Shown: positions 41,626-51,496 of the stretch, piece after piece
Layout: each line of letters opens with the position of its first letter
How positions within the stretch are numbered: position 1 is the stretch's first letter
Assembly: GCF_018139545.1 (NCBI RefSeq)
Contig: NZ_JAGSPJ010000001.1
Span: 860,664 to 924,663, forward strand
Direction: 5' to 3'
From: Affinundibacterium fentianense
GTDB lineage: Bacteria > Pseudomonadota > Gammaproteobacteria > Burkholderiales > Burkholderiaceae_D
DNA: 64,000 nt
The notes under the pieces: model-generated
Seen by the model: the letters and a program-made list of their open reading frames with translations, nothing else
Told to the model about the DNA's origin: nothing
Database searches by the model: none
Made by a program: the position numbers and the translations under genes

Positions 41626-41769
41626 ATGAAGAAGTATGTCTGTGGCAAAGGCGGACACTCCCAAACTTTCTATGTTCATGCAAAACTAGAATTTGGTATT
41701 CGCAAGGACGGCGAGTTCAAGACGTTTTTCTTCCTCGACTCTGATCAGTTGAAGCGCTCAAAGAGCTAA
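41626..41769 (+). CDS. Small hypothetical protein, 47 aa
   Basis: ATG at 41626, TAA at 41767. The translation starts MKKYVCGKGGHSQTFYVHAK and ends in a lysine-rich tail, with a plausible beta-rich composition. It lies 13 bases after the membrane-protein stop. There is no clear ribosome site and no known family, so it could be a remnant. Confidence 0.35.
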   Translation: MKKYVCGKGGHSQTFYVHAKLEFGIRKDGEFKTFFFLDSDQLKRSKS

Positions 41770-41822
41770 TACAAATCACCACTCCGATTTTCAAAGATTA
41801 ATTTAAACCCAAGGATCACAAC

Positions 41823-42554
41823 ATGAAATTCAGCTTCATGGCAGCAACTCTATTTGCTGTCGCATTATCAGCATGCGGCGGTGGTAATTCAGGCAGCGGT
41901 AATGGCAATAATCAGCCTACCGTCACCACCGCAAGTGATACCGAGATTATTGCCAATCTCAAATTCAGCAATATTGATTTCTTCTCGAACTTTATTTCAC
42001 TGCAAAAACCACCAGGAACTTGGAGGTGGCTATCAACACCAAACCGACATGTTCTCGTCTATATTCCAGCACCGACGAATGGGAATACGACAGAACAGGA
42101 CTATGCGAACAAGGTGAACAATGCCATATTACAAATCAACACGAAGTTGAGGAACGTCTTGGTTTTAGAACCAGTTTCAGTGAAGCCAGCTAATGAAAAT
42201 TTCATTCAGATCAGCTATGGCACATCTTATGTCCCGCTGGGATCGACCAATTATCAAGGCTACTGCGCGAATGTTTCAGAAGGTCCCGGTATCGGAAATA
42301 TGATCCAACCCAACAGCGAGTATGGAATTGCATCAAATCCTGTCTTCGTCAATCTTGGAAATGGCCACTGCGACGTGACACAAGACATTGTGACTCACGA
42401 GTTTGGGCATGCATTGGGGCTTGCTAATCACTTCAAGGGGTTTGGAACTGGCGATGCAATTTCACCTGCATTTTGGGACGTGCTGGCGACCTTGTATGGC
42501 AATCCGCAATCAACAATCGCACAAAATCTGATTGTTCGTCGGGCAGCGAATTAA
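41823..42554 (+). CDS. Lipoprotein metalloprotease of the matrixin/metzincin type
   Basis: 243 aa. Lipoprotein signal MKFSFMAATLFAVALSAC, then a Gly/Ser/Asn linker. The zinc site THEFGHALGLANHFKGF is a complete HExxHxxGxxH metzincin motif. Upstream HVLVYIPAPTNG and FIQISYGTSYVPLG are beta-strand-like. Cysteines in GYCANV and GNGHCDV could form a disulphide. Probably an envelope-anchored protease facing outward or to the periplasm. It is monocistronic cargo with no visible link to mobilisation. Confidence 0.82.
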   Translation: MKFSFMAATLFAVALSACGGGNSGSGNGNNQPTVTTASDTEIIANLKFSNIDFFSNFISLQKPPGTWRWLSTPNRHVLVYIPAPTNGNTTEQDYANKVNNAILQINTKLRNVLVLEPVSVKPANENFIQISYGTSYVPLGSTNYQGYCANVSEGPGIGNMIQPNSEYGIASNPVFVNLGNGHCDVTQDIVTHEFGHALGLANHFKGFGTGDAISPAFWDVLATLYGNPQSTIAQNLIVRRAAN

Positions 42555-42597
42555 CTGAATGAAGACATTTTTCCAAAGTGCAATTCAATTGAGTCAG

Positions 42598-43617
42598 TTA
42601 TTTCGACAAATTAAATATGTTCGGCAAAGTTTTTCGAAAATTTCCTTCGCCATCTGACGCTTGAAAAAATCCTCTTCTCTCATTTTGATCGACAAGGCTT
42701 ATAGAGATCATATGGGTTTGGCTTGACGGAACAACATCGGAGAAGAGCGCAAGTGGGGAGTCAGTAATATCAAGGGATACAATCAACCCTGAAAAATCGA
42801 GATGAAAACATTCAGCAAGAACTTTTACATCACGCGAGGGAAATTTTTTCTTAAATTTATCATTGTAATGAGGTTGAAAATATCGAATCAACGCGGCTTC
42901 TACCAAAGAAATCTGCTGACCTTTTTTAAGTGGATTTTCTAGAATGCTCTTAAAACGACGATCATCACGTTCATCCGATATTGCTTCTTTATCCCTTCCA
43001 TCCATACTTGTCATAAACCCATAAGGCTCATATCGAACAGTCACCAAAATAATCTCGCTGTCTGGTGACGAATAGCAAGTATCAGCCAAAATCTTCTGGA
43101 AAGTTGAGTGACTTCGTAGTCGCTCAATTGCCGTACGTTTACCGCTTCCAAACGACTGACCGATATACAGAACTTTAAGATCAGATAGGTCTGCTATCGA
43201 TCCATCCCACGCAAGTTTATGCGCTAAGAAGTTAGCAGGTAGCCTGCGCACTTGATTACCTTGCTCATCAAATGTTTGCACTTCGCGATGAGGATAATTG
43301 GAGAGCCTAACTTCAATAACTCCATCCAATAGCGGAAACTCCTGTTTGAAGGGAATCTTCTCTTCTTTCTCATTTTTTGTGTAGAGCAAATTTCCAATGA
43401 GATGACCATCTAAGTATTCAAAACTACTTTTCTCAAATGATAGTGATGGACGTTGGCAAATTAGGTAGATATGAGAATCTTTGGATATTTGACTTTCCTC
43501 CTCACTCATCATTCCGTCCGACAGAAGTTGGTCTGCCGAAATAAATAATGCAGCAGAGCTATGAAACGTAACTACGTGTTCTGACACATACTTATCTTTC
43601 TTCTTTAGTTTATTCAT
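42598..43617 (-). CDS. Protein with a GIY-YIG-like nuclease domain
   Basis: 339 aa. The central LKVLYIGQSFGSGKRTAIERLRSHSTFQKIL and the later ISLVEAALIRYFQPHYND fit the GIY-YIG pattern (YIG, conserved Arg, His, then Glu near a C-terminal helix with F-x-P-x-Y-N). The first GIY strand is degenerate. The N-terminal 120 and C-terminal 90 residues are unassigned. It lies beside the type I restriction cluster on the same strand, so a DNA-cleaving defence or modification-dependent role is reasonable but unproven. Confidence 0.6.
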   Translation of the reverse strand: MNKLKKKDKYVSEHVVTFHSSAALFISADQLLSDGMMSEEESQISKDSHIYLICQRPSLSFEKSSFEYLDGHLIGNLLYTKNEKEEKIPFKQEFPLLDGVIEVRLSNYPHREVQTFDEQGNQVRRLPANFLAHKLAWDGSIADLSDLKVLYIGQSFGSGKRTAIERLRSHSTFQKILADTCYSSPDSEIILVTVRYEPYGFMTSMDGRDKEAISDERDDRRFKSILENPLKKGQQISLVEAALIRYFQPHYNDKFKKKFPSRDVKVLAECFHLDFSGLIVSLDITDSPLALFSDVVPSSQTHMISISLVDQNERRGFFQASDGEGNFRKTLPNIFNLSK

Positions 43618-43687
43618 TTTAATGTCATCATCTACAAACTGGATAAAGGCAAATCGATCAACACAAACAAATCAATATTGTTCGTAT

Positions 43688-44422
43688 TCAATACCCCCAA
43701 CTCTCATGCCGCACAGGCAAACGATTAAGTTCATCCTTGTGAAACCGCCACTTTGGCATAAACTTGTCCATCAGTGCCACAAATCGGTCGTTGTGGCTAG
43801 GCTCCAGCAAATGGGTCATCTCATGCACGACGATATATTCCAGGCATTCAGGTGGCTTCTTTGCCAGTTCCAAATTAAGCCAGAGTCGTTTGGCATTCGG
43901 GTTGCATGTGCCCCATTTGGTTTTCATTTTTTTGATACCAAATTCCGCGACTTCTACCTTCATCATTTTTTGATATTTGGCGATGATACTTGGCACGGCT
44001 AGTTTCAATTGTTGCCGATACCATTCACTGACAACTGTCGCTCGTGATTCCATACTGGCATCGGGGCGTATATGCAACTCCATGGTTTTGTGTTTGAGTT
44101 GAACATGTGCAGCACCTTGCGAGGGTGCGAGAGGCACTACTCTTAGCAGGTATCGTTCACCATTGAAGTAATGGCTTTCACGATTAATAAATTCTCTTGG
44201 TGCTTCGCGTTCTTGCTGCCTGAGTTTGGCTTGTTGGCGTTTAATCCACCCCAGTTTAGAAATCACAAACACACGTATCGTATCTTTCGCCATCCCCAAC
44301 GGCGCAGACACACTCACCCGTCCTTCTGGCGGGTGTACGCTCAAATGCACGTTCTTAATATCTTTCATGCTCACGGCAACGGGAATATTGCCCAGCTTGA
44401 ATTGATGTGTGGCTGTTCTCAT
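43688..44422 (-). CDS. YgjP-like (DUF45/M48) metallopeptidase
   Basis: 244 aa. The zinc motif EYIVVHEMTHLLEPSHNDRFVALMDKFMP contains HExxH and a downstream His, and MKTKWGTCNPNAKRLWLNLELAKKP is the preceding conserved loop of the YgjP/WLM superfamily. The N-terminus (IPVAVSMKDIKNVHLSVHPPEGRVSVSAP) is also typical. Genes of this family very often lie directly after hsdR; here it begins 23 bases after the hsdR stop, so it is probably the last gene of the restriction operon. A role in restriction is suspected from context only. Confidence 0.85.
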   Translation of the reverse strand: MRTATHQFKLGNIPVAVSMKDIKNVHLSVHPPEGRVSVSAPLGMAKDTIRVFVISKLGWIKRQQAKLRQQEREAPREFINRESHYFNGERYLLRVVPLAPSQGAAHVQLKHKTMELHIRPDASMESRATVVSEWYRQQLKLAVPSIIAKYQKMMKVEVAEFGIKKMKTKWGTCNPNAKRLWLNLELAKKPPECLEYIVVHEMTHLLEPSHNDRFVALMDKFMPKWRFHKDELNRLPVRHESWGY

Positions 44423-44444
44423 GCTTACTTATTTTTAAAATGCG

Positions 44445-47400
44445 TCAATACTCATGCTGTTGCTTCAATATCGGGAAAATCGCTTCCACTTTTTCCACAT
44501 CACCCAATACCTCGTACAACTTGCCTTTGACGATCTGCTCTTTTGCCCGATTATCTTTCCAATTATCGGGTGCATAGTCTGCCATCACTTGGTGAACAGC
44601 TAATGCAATGCCTTCATCTTGTCCCAAATTATTGTAGATTGCCCGTTTGCCTTGGGTGTTTAAAGCTGGTGGTGTAGTCGGTGCATAACCTTGTGCGACT
44701 TTCTTGGCAAGCTCCGCGATATTGTTGAGATAGTCCTCGTAATCTAAGGCACCTTGCTTACGCTGTTTGATAATTTCATCCAGCAGCTTAGACATCTTTT
44801 CAAAATACGCAGGGTCTAGCAAATGGTCTTTGATGATTTTGCTACGCACATTGTTCTCAATGGTTTCAGCCACCGCGTCTTTATTGCCCTTAATACCGTC
44901 AGGCTGGGCATTGATTGCCGCTGCGATACCACTATTGACGATAATATCAATCAGGGGCATCTCACCAAAAGGTGAAATCACTTCTGGCACTTCTGCTTGA
45001 ATGTAGTTATCAATCAAATGCCGCATATCGGCTTCATAGGCTTTTAAGTCCAACACTTCATTGCTAGCATGGCGGATTAACTCACGCAATTTCAGATAGT
45101 GATCCACCAAAGCCTTGATGTCTTGAATCTGCGTTTCGCTGTATCCAGCTTCTTGCATTTCGTCAGCGATGTTCGCATAGGCACGAATCAAGGTAACGAT
45201 TGCTTTATAAAGTGAGGTGCGTTGTACTTCGCGTTCCTTTAAGTCACTGGCGACCTCAGTATTTCCGCAGAAATAATGAATATGTTCCAGATCGCCTTTG
45301 GGTGGCTTGACTGGTTCACACAACAAAGCCAGTTCTTCAATGGCAGTGTCTAAACGTTCGCGTCCTGTTTCAAGACGATTCTTCAACAAAATATCGCAAT
45401 CATCCTTTTCAAAACCGTCATAGTCCAGCTCTGAGGTGTAGACGGCGACCGCATTCTCAACCTTCTCAAACAGCTTTTTATAGTCAACGATGTAGCCGAA
45501 TTCTTTGTCGTCCGTATCTAGGCGATTGACACGGCAAATCGCTTGAAACAAGCCGTGGTCTTGCATTTGCTTATCAATATAAAGATAAGTACAACTTGGC
45601 GCGTCAAAGCCCGTTAATAATTTATCGACTACCACTAAAAGCTTCATGTTAGCTGGCTGTTTCAGAAACAATTCTTTCGCTGTCTCTTCATAGCTTTCAG
45701 TCTTGTTCATACCCGGCTTGGCAGCGACATCTTTCAATAGCTCGGTATAAATCTTGTAAATGGTTTCTTTATCGGTTTCGGTATTCGCACCCGTATCTTC
45801 CGTGGTGATGTCTTTGGTCTGTGGATTGTAAGAAGTGATGACCGCGCATTTGTTTTTTAGTGAAGTGCCTTGAAATAACTCGTAATAGCGGCAGGCTTCG
45901 TAAATACTGGATGCCACTAAAATCGCATTACCTGCCTGCGAACTTAAACGCGGCTTCACACCAAAATCAAAAATAATATCGGCAACAACTTTTTCCATGC
46001 GTGAACGTGAACTCAGCACATTTTGCATCGTGCCCCATTGTTTTTTCAATTCAAACTTTTGGAAGTCATTTAAACCACGGGTTTTTGCAGCAAACCATTC
46101 ATCGACCTTTTTCTGCGATGACAGCTTTTGGTCAATATCACGTGCTTCATAGACTAAATCCAATACCACCTTATCTTCTACCGCCTCGTTGAATTTGTAG
46201 GTATGAATGTATTTGCCAAACACTTCCAGGCTGGTGGATTTGTCTTTTTTCAGCAAAGGTGTGCCCGTAAAACCGATAAATACCGCATTGGGTAATAAAG
46301 CTTTCATCACACGATGCAATCTGCCGCTTTGGGTGCGGTGGCACTCATCCACAAACACAAACAACTCACCAACGGCTTGGGTAGGTTGGCTTTCTAATTC
46401 TTTGATGAATTGCTCAAAATTCTCTACGTCTTTTTTACCAAACTTATGCACTAAGGAACAAATCAAACGTGGGCTGGGGCTAGCAAGCAAGCTCATCAAA
46501 TCGCGACCACTCTTGGCTTGTTCTATCTTTTCTTCGGCATCAGTGAAAACACGCTTAATCTGCTTGTCTAACTCATCCCTATCAGTAATTACTACCACAC
46601 GGGCTTTGGCATTATTTTCTAAAATCCATTTCGCCAGCAACACCATCAAAATACTTTTACCGCTGCCTTGGGTATGCCACAAAATGCCGCCCTCACGCCG
46701 TCGCACATGCTCTTGCGCCGCCTTGATGCCAAAGTATTGATGCACACGCGGTAGCTTTTTCACACCGCCATCAAACAAGACAAAATCATGCATCAGCTCG
46801 ATCAGCCTTTGCTTGTTGCAGATTTTAGCTAGGTATTTATCCAGCTTATAGCCGTCGTTGTCTTGTTCGTCTTCCTTCCACTTCAAGAAGAATTTTTCTG
46901 GTGTGCCAATGGTGCCGTATTGCAGTCCTTCGGAATCATTGCCAGCAAATACAAATTGCACCGTGCTAAAAAAATCACCGATAAATTCAGGCTTTTGATT
47001 TACCAAACTTTGGCGTATGCCATCGCCAATAGAGACACGGCTGTTTTTGAGTTCCAGCACCGCAATCGCGATGCCGTTCACATACAGCACTATGTCAGGG
47101 CGTTTCTCATGATTGCCATACACCGTCACTTCTTCGGCAATATAAAAATCATTTTGGTGAGGCTGTTTCCAGTTAATCAGTTGCACCGTATCGGTCGGTG
47201 CGCTGGCTTCGGTTTTGACATCCACTCCATAGCGTAATAAGCCATATACGGCTTTGTTATTGGTGTACAGGTTCTGGCTATGGTTATTGGCGGCGATGCG
47301 CAAAGCATAGATGGCACGGTTGATTTGCTCAGTGGTGTATGCCTGTTTGCGCAGATACGTGCTCAGCAAGCCTTCATCAATATTGCTGTTATCAGCCTTG

Positions 47401-47519
47401 TCTTCCAGATTGCCCAGATAGATATAACCTAAGGTGTTCTGGCACAAAGCCACCACACGATTTTGTGTGGCACGTTCTGGCTTACCGATAGCACCGCTAG
47501 AAGATGGGGCGAGACTCAT
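44445..47519 (-). CDS. hsdR: Type I restriction enzyme, R subunit
   Basis: 1024 aa. N-terminal PD-(D/E)xK nuclease: NEKRPDIVLYVNGIAIAVLELKNSR-type motif (Asp, then ELK near residues 150-165). Superfamily 2 motor: Walker A WHTQGSGKSILMVLLAKWIL, DEAD-like VDECHRTQ, FTGTPL, and VDKLLTGFDAPSCTYLYIDK with the later QAICRVNRL. It translocates and cleaves unmodified DNA together with HsdM and HsdS. The start overlaps hsdS by four bases (ATGA). Confidence 0.96.
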   Translation of the reverse strand: MSLAPSSSGAIGKPERATQNRVVALCQNTLGYIYLGNLEDKADNSNIDEGLLSTYLRKQAYTTEQINRAIYALRIAANNHSQNLYTNNKAVYGLLRYGVDVKTEASAPTDTVQLINWKQPHQNDFYIAEEVTVYGNHEKRPDIVLYVNGIAIAVLELKNSRVSIGDGIRQSLVNQKPEFIGDFFSTVQFVFAGNDSEGLQYGTIGTPEKFFLKWKEDEQDNDGYKLDKYLAKICNKQRLIELMHDFVLFDGGVKKLPRVHQYFGIKAAQEHVRRREGGILWHTQGSGKSILMVLLAKWILENNAKARVVVITDRDELDKQIKRVFTDAEEKIEQAKSGRDLMSLLASPSPRLICSLVHKFGKKDVENFEQFIKELESQPTQAVGELFVFVDECHRTQSGRLHRVMKALLPNAVFIGFTGTPLLKKDKSTSLEVFGKYIHTYKFNEAVEDKVVLDLVYEARDIDQKLSSQKKVDEWFAAKTRGLNDFQKFELKKQWGTMQNVLSSRSRMEKVVADIIFDFGVKPRLSSQAGNAILVASSIYEACRYYELFQGTSLKNKCAVITSYNPQTKDITTEDTGANTETDKETIYKIYTELLKDVAAKPGMNKTESYEETAKELFLKQPANMKLLVVVDKLLTGFDAPSCTYLYIDKQMQDHGLFQAICRVNRLDTDDKEFGYIVDYKKLFEKVENAVAVYTSELDYDGFEKDDCDILLKNRLETGRERLDTAIEELALLCEPVKPPKGDLEHIHYFCGNTEVASDLKEREVQRTSLYKAIVTLIRAYANIADEMQEAGYSETQIQDIKALVDHYLKLRELIRHASNEVLDLKAYEADMRHLIDNYIQAEVPEVISPFGEMPLIDIIVNSGIAAAINAQPDGIKGNKDAVAETIENNVRSKIIKDHLLDPAYFEKMSKLLDEIIKQRKQGALDYEDYLNNIAELAKKVAQGYAPTTPPALNTQGKRAIYNNLGQDEGIALAVHQVMADYAPDNWKDNRAKEQIVKGKLYEVLGDVEKVEAIFPILKQQHEY

Positions 47520-48676
47520 ACTAAGCGTATCCTTCCTGTCAGCAGGTTTTGCATCATGCCTTGTTTGATTTGCTGGTATTTTGCGAGTTTAGTTTCGAGA
47601 ACTTCTAATTCAGAGTCCATATCACTCAGAATCTTCGCAATTTTAATTTGCTCTGAAACATCAATCGGCAAGAACACATCCATTTCCGTCAATGTTCCCA
47701 TAACGATATATGGTGTATTTCCCGCATTGACCTCAATTCGGATTCGCTCTTGCAAATTTCGCGCCATATAGAGTTTCAAGAAATGGATATGGTTGCTGAA
47801 GCCACTCAAAACGTAAGTTCGTTGGTAGGCATTAAATTTTCCGTTGTAGTAGTGAATATATCCAACATTTGCGCCATTTCCTGAAACCAAAAGCGCCTCA
47901 GTATCAAATGCGTACTTATCTATCCAATAGTGTTCCTTTGCACATGTAAAAAAAGGATAATCGCCATGCGTTACCATTGCATTTGCATCCAACTTTCCAG
48001 TAGTGATTTTTTCACACATCTCGCCCAACTTTTGAACCGTCCAGCCCGTTTTTAGCTTTCCATTTTCATAAGGATTAAGCAAGGTCTGCATCGCCCCTTG
48101 TTTGATCTGGCGTTTTTTTGCAATGAGTTTTTGCAGCGAGCCTATCAAGGCATCGGCATCGCTTAGGGCATTGGCTATGGCGGTTTGTTCTGCGTATGAT
48201 TTCGGCAGAGGAAGCGGATAGCCTTTTAATTCATTCAGGTCAATACCCGTTTGCCCAGAAGATCTTTGAGAAAGCTTCTCAACAAATGAAAAGAGCGAGT
48301 CTTGTTTTAGAAAAAAATAGGCATACAGATTGCTCAATTTCGATTTGGGTGTCGCCTTAATGAGGGCGACATTATATGCACCTTCAATTCCTTTCAGAAT
48401 TTGAAATATTGGTGGGCCATATCTGCCAATCATTATGTCTTCTTGCGTACAGAATTTTCTTGCTAAATTTATCGGTACATAAGTTTCATATTTATCAGAT
48501 TTGTAGTCTCTAATCTGAATTAGACGCACATATCCATTCCTCGCAGAAAATACAAAAGTAGATTTATCTGGCTGTGAGCCACCTTCGAACGTTATCAGAT
48601 CATTGACGGTATACATATCCCAATCATTTGGAATTATTCTTCCTTCAATTTTCTTATATCCTGCTCTCAATTCCAT
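47516..48676 (-). CDS. hsdS: Type I restriction enzyme, specificity subunit
   Basis: 386 aa with two target-recognition domains (about 15-130 and 205-330), each followed by a conserved helical spacer: EQTAIANALSDADALIGSLQKLIAKKRQIKQGAMQTLL and EQIKIAKILSDMDSELEVLETKLAKYQQIKQGMMQNLL. The spacers are coiled coils that set the distance between the two half-sites of the recognised sequence. It overlaps both hsdM (10 bases) and hsdR (4 bases). Confidence 0.95.
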   Translation of the reverse strand: MELRAGYKKIEGRIIPNDWDMYTVNDLITFEGGSQPDKSTFVFSARNGYVRLIQIRDYKSDKYETYVPINLARKFCTQEDIMIGRYGPPIFQILKGIEGAYNVALIKATPKSKLSNLYAYFFLKQDSLFSFVEKLSQRSSGQTGIDLNELKGYPLPLPKSYAEQTAIANALSDADALIGSLQKLIAKKRQIKQGAMQTLLNPYENGKLKTGWTVQKLGEMCEKITTGKLDANAMVTHGDYPFFTCAKEHYWIDKYAFDTEALLVSGNGANVGYIHYYNGKFNAYQRTYVLSGFSNHIHFLKLYMARNLQERIRIEVNAGNTPYIVMGTLTEMDVFLPIDVSEQIKIAKILSDMDSELEVLETKLAKYQQIKQGMMQNLLTGRIRLV

Positions 48677-51078
48677 ACAAACCCCATCTTCGCCAAATGC
48701 ATTTGAACGGCTTTTTCTAAATCTGCCACTTCTTGTGTTTGCACAGGCAATGGCGTTTCATAGCGCTCCGCCAGCTCTTTAATTCTGTGTGTTAATCGCT
48801 GGCTGATTCTGTCCATCTCGGTATAAATATCTTTGGCAATGGTCGCGATCCATTTATCATCCACCACCAAAGTCTTAATTTGTTCGGTGGTCAATGTCGG
48901 ATAATGCGCCAGCACTGCGGCGTCCAATTTGGCTTGTGCCTCTTTGATTTTTTTATTGGTCGTGGCTAAGTCTTCTGTTACATCCAGATATTTTTTCAGA
49001 ACGACGATTTCATCTTTTGCTTCTGCATCGCCTTTGATTTCTTTCAGGCGTGCGGCGACATTGGCTTTATTGACTTTTTCGAGTTCCGCAAAATAGCCAT
49101 CTTCGCCACCGTGCTCTTCTTCCAGTTCGGTGATCTGACTGCTGAGGTTTTCGCTCTCTGCTTCCAAAGCTTGAATCGCTGCTTTTTCTGCTGCGAAGTA
49201 ACGGTTAATCACCAAGTCTTTCGGCACCAGATCACAAGTCCAGCCTTTGTCGCTGACTTTCTTGGTGGTTTTATTTTCGACCAAGATACGATAAGTGTCT
49301 GCCTTCCAGCCATCACTGGCAATCAGGTAGCAATCATCTTGCATAACCGCAAACCAGTAATTCATTAAATGCTGATAGACGTCGTATTTGTTCAGCAAAG
49401 CTTTATCAGTGTAAGCAGCGAGCAGGCTTTCACCTATAGCATGAATAACTTGTTTGGGATGATGCCCTGGCTGTAAATCTTTGAGCGTTGTGGTAGTGCT
49501 GGTTTGCCATTGCTCAAACACGCTGTTCATCTGTGCCATGAATTGCACGAATTCTGGGTGCTGATAGATCGTGGTTTTGATGGCATCCTTATTGACCGTG
49601 AGCGCATAAAAATGTGGGCTACGGCTGGACGCTGTAAATAAACTTGCTTTGAGATTCGGGTAAACATCCCAATAGGCTTTGAGTGCATCGACGTCCGCCT
49701 TGGGAATATCACCAAGCAGGTGGGCATCAATATGCTGCAAGTCTTCTGGTTCTGAACTATCAATATAGCGTGGGATGTTCAGGTTGAACTCGTTCTTTTC
49801 GATTTCATCAAAAGGCACGATACGGCTGTATTTGTCGATCTCTGTTTGCTTGTTGAATACATCCACAATCTGATGAATATCCATATCACGCAAGCGATTT
49901 TTATTGCCGTCTTTGATAAAACCTTTACTCGCATCGATCATGAAAATGGCTTTGCGATTATTTGCACCCTCTTTATCAATAACGATGATGCAAGCAGGAA
50001 TGCCTGTGCCGTAAAACAAATTGGCAGGCAAACCAATGATGCCTTTAATGATGCCTTTGCGAATCAAGGCTTCACGAATCACGGCTTCGGCATTGCCCCG
50101 GAATAAAACTCCATGCGGCAAAATACAAGCGCCTTTGCCATTGCTCTTGAGCGAACGAATAATATGTAGCAAATAGGCGTAGTCACCATTCTTGGCAGGT
50201 GGGACACCGTATTCTTGAAAGCGCGTATGGATGTCATGCAAGGCATCTACACCCGTGCCCCAGCGTTTATCTGAGAATGGGGGATTGGCGACGACATAAT
50301 CAAAGGTTTTTAGGCTGCCTTGCTCATTCAAGAACAAGGGATTCGCCAGTGTATTGCCTTGCTTGATTTCAGCGGTTGGGTTGTCGTGCAAGATCATGTT
50401 CATGCGTGCCAAGCCACTAGTGGCAGCATCTTTTTCCTGTCCGTACAAAGTCACTTCTGTTTTGGCTTCGTCGGCAATTTTCAAGAGCAATGAGCCTGAA
50501 CCACAGGTCGGGTCATACACGGTGGTATTGGCACTGGTGTTCGCATTGGCGATACCGAGAATTTGTGCCAACACTTTTGAAACTTCGGCAGGTGTATAAA
50601 ACTGACCTTTGCTCTTGCCGCTTTCAGTAGCAAAGTGGCGCATCAGGTATTCGTAAGCATCGCCTAGAATATCGTCGCCCTCGGCACGGTTGCTACTGAA
50701 ATCGAGTTCTTTCTTTTCAAAGATAGCGATCAGGTTGGTCAGGCGCTCCACTTTTTCTTTGCCGTCACCCAGCTTAGTGGCATCGTTGAAGTCGGGCATG
50801 TCCGACAATTTATTTGCATCTGCTAAGGGTGCAATAATTTTCTTGTTGATGTCGTCGCCAATGGTGCTTGTTCCTTTGAGTGCCACCATATCTTTAAAGC
50901 TGGCACCTGCTGGAATGCTAATCGGCGCGAACGGCACACCTGCATATTTATCGCTGACGTACTTAATAAACAGCATGACCAGAACATAGTCTTTATATTG
51001 GCTGGCATCCATACCGCCACGTAGTTCATCGCAGCTTTGCCATAGGGAGGAGTAGAGTTCTGATTTTTTGATTGCCAT
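48667..51078 (-). CDS. hsdM: Type I restriction enzyme, DNA adenine methyltransferase subunit
   Basis: 803 aa. N-terminal helical domain (YKDYVLVMLFIKYVSDKYAGV), SAM motif VYDPTCGSGSLLLKIADEA and catalytic NPPF (VVANPPFSDKRWG), the N6-adenine methyltransferase signature. It is about 250 residues longer than classic HsdM: residues 560-800 form an extra region with a coiled coil (LESENLSSQITELEEEHGGEDGYFAELEKVNKAN). First gene of hsdM-hsdS-hsdR. Confidence 0.95.
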   Translation of the reverse strand: MAIKKSELYSSLWQSCDELRGGMDASQYKDYVLVMLFIKYVSDKYAGVPFAPISIPAGASFKDMVALKGTSTIGDDINKKIIAPLADANKLSDMPDFNDATKLGDGKEKVERLTNLIAIFEKKELDFSSNRAEGDDILGDAYEYLMRHFATESGKSKGQFYTPAEVSKVLAQILGIANANTSANTTVYDPTCGSGSLLLKIADEAKTEVTLYGQEKDAATSGLARMNMILHDNPTAEIKQGNTLANPLFLNEQGSLKTFDYVVANPPFSDKRWGTGVDALHDIHTRFQEYGVPPAKNGDYAYLLHIIRSLKSNGKGACILPHGVLFRGNAEAVIREALIRKGIIKGIIGLPANLFYGTGIPACIIVIDKEGANNRKAIFMIDASKGFIKDGNKNRLRDMDIHQIVDVFNKQTEIDKYSRIVPFDEIEKNEFNLNIPRYIDSSEPEDLQHIDAHLLGDIPKADVDALKAYWDVYPNLKASLFTASSRSPHFYALTVNKDAIKTTIYQHPEFVQFMAQMNSVFEQWQTSTTTTLKDLQPGHHPKQVIHAIGESLLAAYTDKALLNKYDVYQHLMNYWFAVMQDDCYLIASDGWKADTYRILVENKTTKKVSDKGWTCDLVPKDLVINRYFAAEKAAIQALEAESENLSSQITELEEEHGGEDGYFAELEKVNKANVAARLKEIKGDAEAKDEIVVLKKYLDVTEDLATTNKKIKEAQAKLDAAVLAHYPTLTTEQIKTLVVDDKWIATIAKDIYTEMDRISQRLTHRIKELAERYETPLPVQTQEVADLEKAVQMHLAKMGFVWN

Positions 51079-51169
51079 AGATTTTTATATTTGAATGTTA
51101 AAACACGGTGTTTGTACGGTATCAATGATTTTTTTGTTACCAGATTGGTATTTCGATTAATTTGAGCAA

Positions 51170-51496
51170 TTATCTGCTCATTAGCCTATCGTAAAGAACA
51201 CTGGGAAAATCTCTGTTCGTATCGACAAACATATGGACGAAAATTTCCTCTTCTTTTATCTGATAGATAATTCTTGTTTGTCCTACTAGTCGTTGACGAT
51301 AATGAACAAGTCCAATTGCTTCAATTTCTTCAGGAACAGAGCCAGCAAGTGGCATCTCGGCTATCTGTTTGAGCACTTTCTTGAAGTCTGATTCGACAGC
51401 CACCCAAACCTGATCGCCAAATTTTCTCTTCACATAGCCGCGTATTTCACGATAGTCGTCCTTGGCATAAGCTAAGACTTGGACTTTGTAGCTCAT
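51170..51496 (-). CDS. parE: ParE/RelE-family toxin
   Basis: 108 aa. YKVQVLAYAKDDYREIRGYVKRKFGD and GLVHYRQRLVGQTRIIYQIKEEEIFVHMFVDTNRD follow the RelE/ParE fold, with the typical R-I-I-Y core. ParE toxins block DNA gyrase and RelE toxins cleave mRNA; I cannot tell which. It overlaps its antitoxin gene by four bases and follows it. Confidence 0.85.
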   Translation of the reverse strand: MSYKVQVLAYAKDDYREIRGYVKRKFGDQVWVAVESDFKKVLKQIAEMPLAGSVPEEIEAIGLVHYRQRLVGQTRIIYQIKEEEIFVHMFVDTNRDFPSVLYDRLMSR

